Source of the DNA: DASXTS01 sp036505275
GTDB lineage: Bacteria > Actinomycetota > Actinomycetes > Mycobacteriales > Pseudonocardiaceae
DNA: 13,797 nt
Assembly: GCA_036505275.1 (NCBI GenBank)
Contig: DASXTS010000033.1
Coordinates: forward strand, 1-13,797
Direction of reading: 5' to 3'
The position numbers were made by a program, and so were the translations under genes. The notes beneath the pieces were generated by a model. It saw nothing but the letters and a program-made list of their open reading frames with translations, was not told the DNA's origin and did no database searches. Positions 11,851-13,797 of this stretch are shown piece by piece (positions within the stretch are counted from its first letter, which is position 1; the number at the start of each line of letters is the position of its first letter).

Positions 11851-11890
11851 GTGAGTGGTAAATGGTGCTACAGCACCATTTACCACTCAC
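11851..11890. repeat. Long perfect palindrome, copy 2 (GTGAGTGGTAAATGGTG type)
   Basis: Nineteen-base arms (11851-11869 and 11872-11890) are inverted complements, realistically folding as about 18 bp with a TACA tetraloop. The arm GTGAGTGGTAAATGGTGCT differs from copy 1 at one position in the core, and both arms carry the change (C/G to T/A), so pairing is kept. It fills the gap between the convergent DUF5130 and pepN genes and could act as a terminator in both directions. Confidence 0.9.
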
Positions 11891-11893
11891 GAC

Positions 11894-11902
11894 TTATCCA
11901 CA
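11894..11902 (+). other. Isolated perfect DnaA-box sequence TTATCCACA
   Basis: The nine bases equal the E. coli DnaA-box consensus and lie between the palindrome and the pepN stop. It is the only such box noticed in the window, so it is not an origin. It may be a DnaA-titrating site or chance. Confidence 0.35.
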
Positions 11903-11903
11903 G

Positions 11904-13797
11904 CTAGGACCGGTCGAAGTCGCGGGCGGCCAGCGCGCGGACGATGCCGGCCCGGCCCTCGCTGACCAGCCGGCGCAGCGCCGCCGGCTTCGACTCGTCG
12001 GCCAGCCAGGCATCCGCGGCGTCCACCGTGGACTTATCGACCGCCCAGGACGGGAACAGCCCGACGACGACGATCTGCGCCCGCTCGCTGGTGCGGCGCG
12101 CCCACACGTCGTCAACGTCCTCGAAGTACCGGGCGGTGTACGGGGCGAGCAGCGACCGCTGCGCCGGGTGCGAGAAGCCGCTGACGATCGCCTCGTTGAT
12201 CGCGTTCGGCAGCTCGTCGTCGTGTACCGCCCGCTGCCAGGCCAGATCCTTGGCCGAGGCGAGCGGTCGCAGCGCGCGGGCCCGCTCGGCGTTGCGTTGG
12301 CCGGTGGCCGTCGGATCGCGCCGCAGCTCGTCGTCGATCTCCGCGTCGCCGGCCGCGCCATGCGCGACCAGGGCAAACAGCAGCCGCCACCGAAGGTCGG
12401 TGTCCACATCGAGGCCGGGCAGCGGGCGCGTCCCGGTGAGCCAGCCCCGCAGCGCGGACAGCTCGTCCGCGCCGAGCACGGCCGAGACCATGGCGTTGAC
12501 GAACGCCAACTGGTGGTCCGAGCCCGGCTCGGCGGACCGCGCGAGCCGCAGCAGCCTGGCCCGGTAGGCCGGCCAGCCCTCCTTCTCGGCCCATGCCGGA
12601 TCGGCGTAGGACCCCAGCGCGGTCTGGGCCTGCAGCAGCAGCCGCTGCACCACGCCTACCTCCGTCTCGGCCGCCACGCCGTGGGCCACCAGCGCGGCGA
12701 AGTCGCGCGCCTTCAGCTCGGCCTCCCGGGTCATCTCCCAGGCCGCCGACCAGCACAGCGTTCTGGGCAGCGGGTCGGCGAGGTCACCGATCCGGTCGAT
12801 CAGCGCGGTAAGCGACAGCTCGTCCAGCCGCACGCTGCAGTAGGTCAGGTCGTCGTCATTGACCAGCAACAGCTTGCCGCGCTCGACGCCGACCAGCTCG
12901 GGCACCTCGGTGCGCGGCCCGCTCACGTCCAGCTCGACCCGGTGCCGGCGCACCAGCTGCCCGGTGGCCGGGTCGTCGTCGTAGATGCCGACGGCCATCC
13001 GATGGTCGCGCAGCTCGCCCGCTCCCGGCCGGGCACCGTTCTGCAGCACCGCGAACTCGGTGAACCTGCCGCCGTCGTCCACGGCGAACTTCGGCCGCAG
13101 CAGGTTGAGGCCGGTGGTCTGCAGCCACTGCGCCGACCACGCCTGCAGGTCGCGGCCGGACGCCTCCTCGAGCGCGCCGAGCAGGTCGGCCAGGGTGGCG
13201 TTGCCCCAGGCGTGCTTGTCGAAGTACAGCTTGAGGCCGGCCAGGAAGTTGTGCAGCCCGACGTAGGCGACGAGCTGCTTGAGCACGGACGCGCCCTTGG
13301 CGTAGGTGATGCCGTCGAAGTTGACCTCGACATCCTGCAGGTCGTTGATCGTGCAGGCGATCGGGTGGGTGGACGGCAGCTGGTCCTGCCGGTACGCCCA
13401 GGACTTCTCGACGTTGGCGAACGTCGTCCAGGCGTGCTCGTACTCGGTGGCCTCGGCCTGGGCCAGCACCGACGCCCAGGTGGCGAACGACTCGTTCAGC
13501 CACAGGTCGTCCCACCAGCGCATGGTGACCAGGTCGCCGAACCACATGTGCGCCATCTCGTGCAGCACGGTCTCGGCGCGCCGCTCGTAGGATGCCCTGG
13601 TGACCTTGCTGCGGAAGACGTAGTCCTCCAGGAACGTCACCGCGCCAGCATTCTCCATGGCGCCGGCGTTGAACTCCGGGACGAACAGCTGATCGTACTT
13701 GCCGAACGCGTATGGCACGCCAAAGTTGTTGTGGTAGAACCCGAATCCCTGCTTGGTTTCGGTGAACAGCCGCTCGGCATCCATGAACTCCGCCAGC
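11904..13797 (-). CDS. pepN: Aminopeptidase N (M1 zinc metallopeptidase), N-terminus missing
   Basis: The frame runs from the right edge (LAEFMDAERLFTE) to a TAG complementary to 11904-11906, about 630 residues; roughly the first 220 of a normal 850-residue PepN lie outside. PepN removes N-terminal residues from peptides in the cytoplasm. Counting from the Met at 13784, the exopeptidase motif GAMEN is at 41-45, the zinc motif HEMAH at 75-79 with third ligand Glu98 in LWLNESFA, and the catalytic Tyr161 in GITYAKGASVLKQL. All active-site residues are present. The remainder, from about 240 on, is the helical C-terminal half typical of ERAP1-like M1 enzymes, including LCWSAAWEMTREAELKARDF. It is convergent with DUF5130 across a palindrome. 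A GTCCACCGTGGAC palindrome (12021-12033) encodes STVDA near the C-terminus. The neighbourhood agrees with Rv2467 (pepN) in M. tuberculosis. Confidence 0.95.
   Translation of the reverse strand, partial: LAEFMDAERLFTETKQGFGFYHNNFGVPYAFGKYDQLFVPEFNAGAMENAGAVTFLEDYVFRSKVTRASYERRAETVLHEMAHMWFGDLVTMRWWDDLWLNESFATWASVLAQAEATEYEHAWTTFANVEKSWAYRQDQLPSTHPIACTINDLQDVEVNFDGITYAKGASVLKQLVAYVGLHNFLAGLKLYFDKHAWGNATLADLLGALEEASGRDLQAWSAQWLQTTGLNLLRPKFAVDDGGRFTEFAVLQNGARPGAGELRDHRMAVGIYDDDPATGQLVRRHRVELDVSGPRTEVPELVGVERGKLLLVNDDDLTYCSVRLDELSLTALIDRIGDLADPLPRTLCWSAAWEMTREAELKARDFAALVAHGVAAETEVGVVQRLLLQAQTALGSYADPAWAEKEGWPAYRARLLRLARSAEPGSDHQLAFVNAMVSAVLGADELSALRGWLTGTRPLPGLDVDTDLRWRLLFALVAHGAAGDAEIDDELRRDPTATGQRNAERARALRPLASAKDLAWQRAVHDDELPNAINEAIVSGFSHPAQRSLLAPYTARYFEDVDDVWARRTSERAQIVVVGLFPSWAVDKSTVDAADAWLADESKPAALRRLVSEGRAGIVRALAARDFDRS

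Noticed and set aside
11851..11906. Replication origin at the DnaA box and hairpin
   Set aside because: Only one DnaA box was noticed, there is no AT-rich unwinding region, and no dnaA or dnaN is nearby.
1..13797. tRNA, rRNA, riboswitch, transposase or prophage genes
   Set aside because: None was recognised on either strand by reading; a covariance-model scan could still find a small RNA that I cannot see.

Overview
The window is very GC-rich with strong third-position G/C, as expected of an actinobacterium. Proteins and gene order fit a mycolic-acid or Pseudonocardiaceae-type lineage. The right half carries a block (HNH nuclease, CtaJ-like oxidase subunit, DUF5130 protein, PepN) that, from memory, matches the Mycobacterium tuberculosis Rv2467-Rv2469c neighbourhood. 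This lineage call is an inference; no rRNA or other marker gene is present.

Layout. Bases 2-337 hold the C-terminal end of a YicI-type GH31 alpha-xylosidase. Next come a 70-residue helical protein (518-730) and, overlapping it by 4 bp, a large LAL-type LuxR regulator with an ATPase domain (to 3855). On the minus strand, running toward the regulator, are a prolyl-oligopeptidase-family peptidase (7562-5403), an MscS-type channel coupled to it by an ATGA overlap (5406-4414), and a separate small gene (4327-3800). That small gene encodes ten tandem 9-residue repeats of the form GSxLSVxSA followed by one membrane segment. Divergent from the peptidase is an HNH nuclease (7658-8302). It is followed by a secreted epoxide-hydrolase-like alpha/beta hydrolase (8490-9524), an amidase-signature enzyme (9598-11019), a CtaJ-like cytochrome oxidase subunit (11086-11334) and a DUF5130 protein (11321-11845). 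Convergent with these is pepN (13797-11904), cut off by the window edge.

What stands out. (1) The nonapeptide-repeat membrane protein is the best candidate for something poorly described. (2) Four genes have a TANNNT hexamer exactly 7 nt before the start codon and no convincing Shine-Dalgarno sequence; in three of them the hexamer is TAGGCT. This is the layout of leaderless transcripts, and it independently supports the chosen starts. (3) Two near-identical long palindromes lie in gaps at 9527-9572 and 11851-11890, a probable dispersed element. (4) In-frame 15-bp tandem repeats occur in the regulator's N-terminus and in the peptidase's propeller. The peptidase units are themselves palindromes, GTCCANNNTGGAC, and the same 13-mer recurs in pepN.

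Functionally the window is mixed: sugar breakdown, a regulator of unknown target, envelope and osmotic functions, peptide and amide hydrolysis, and one accessory respiratory subunit. No phage, insertion sequence with transposase, CRISPR array, tRNA or rRNA was seen.
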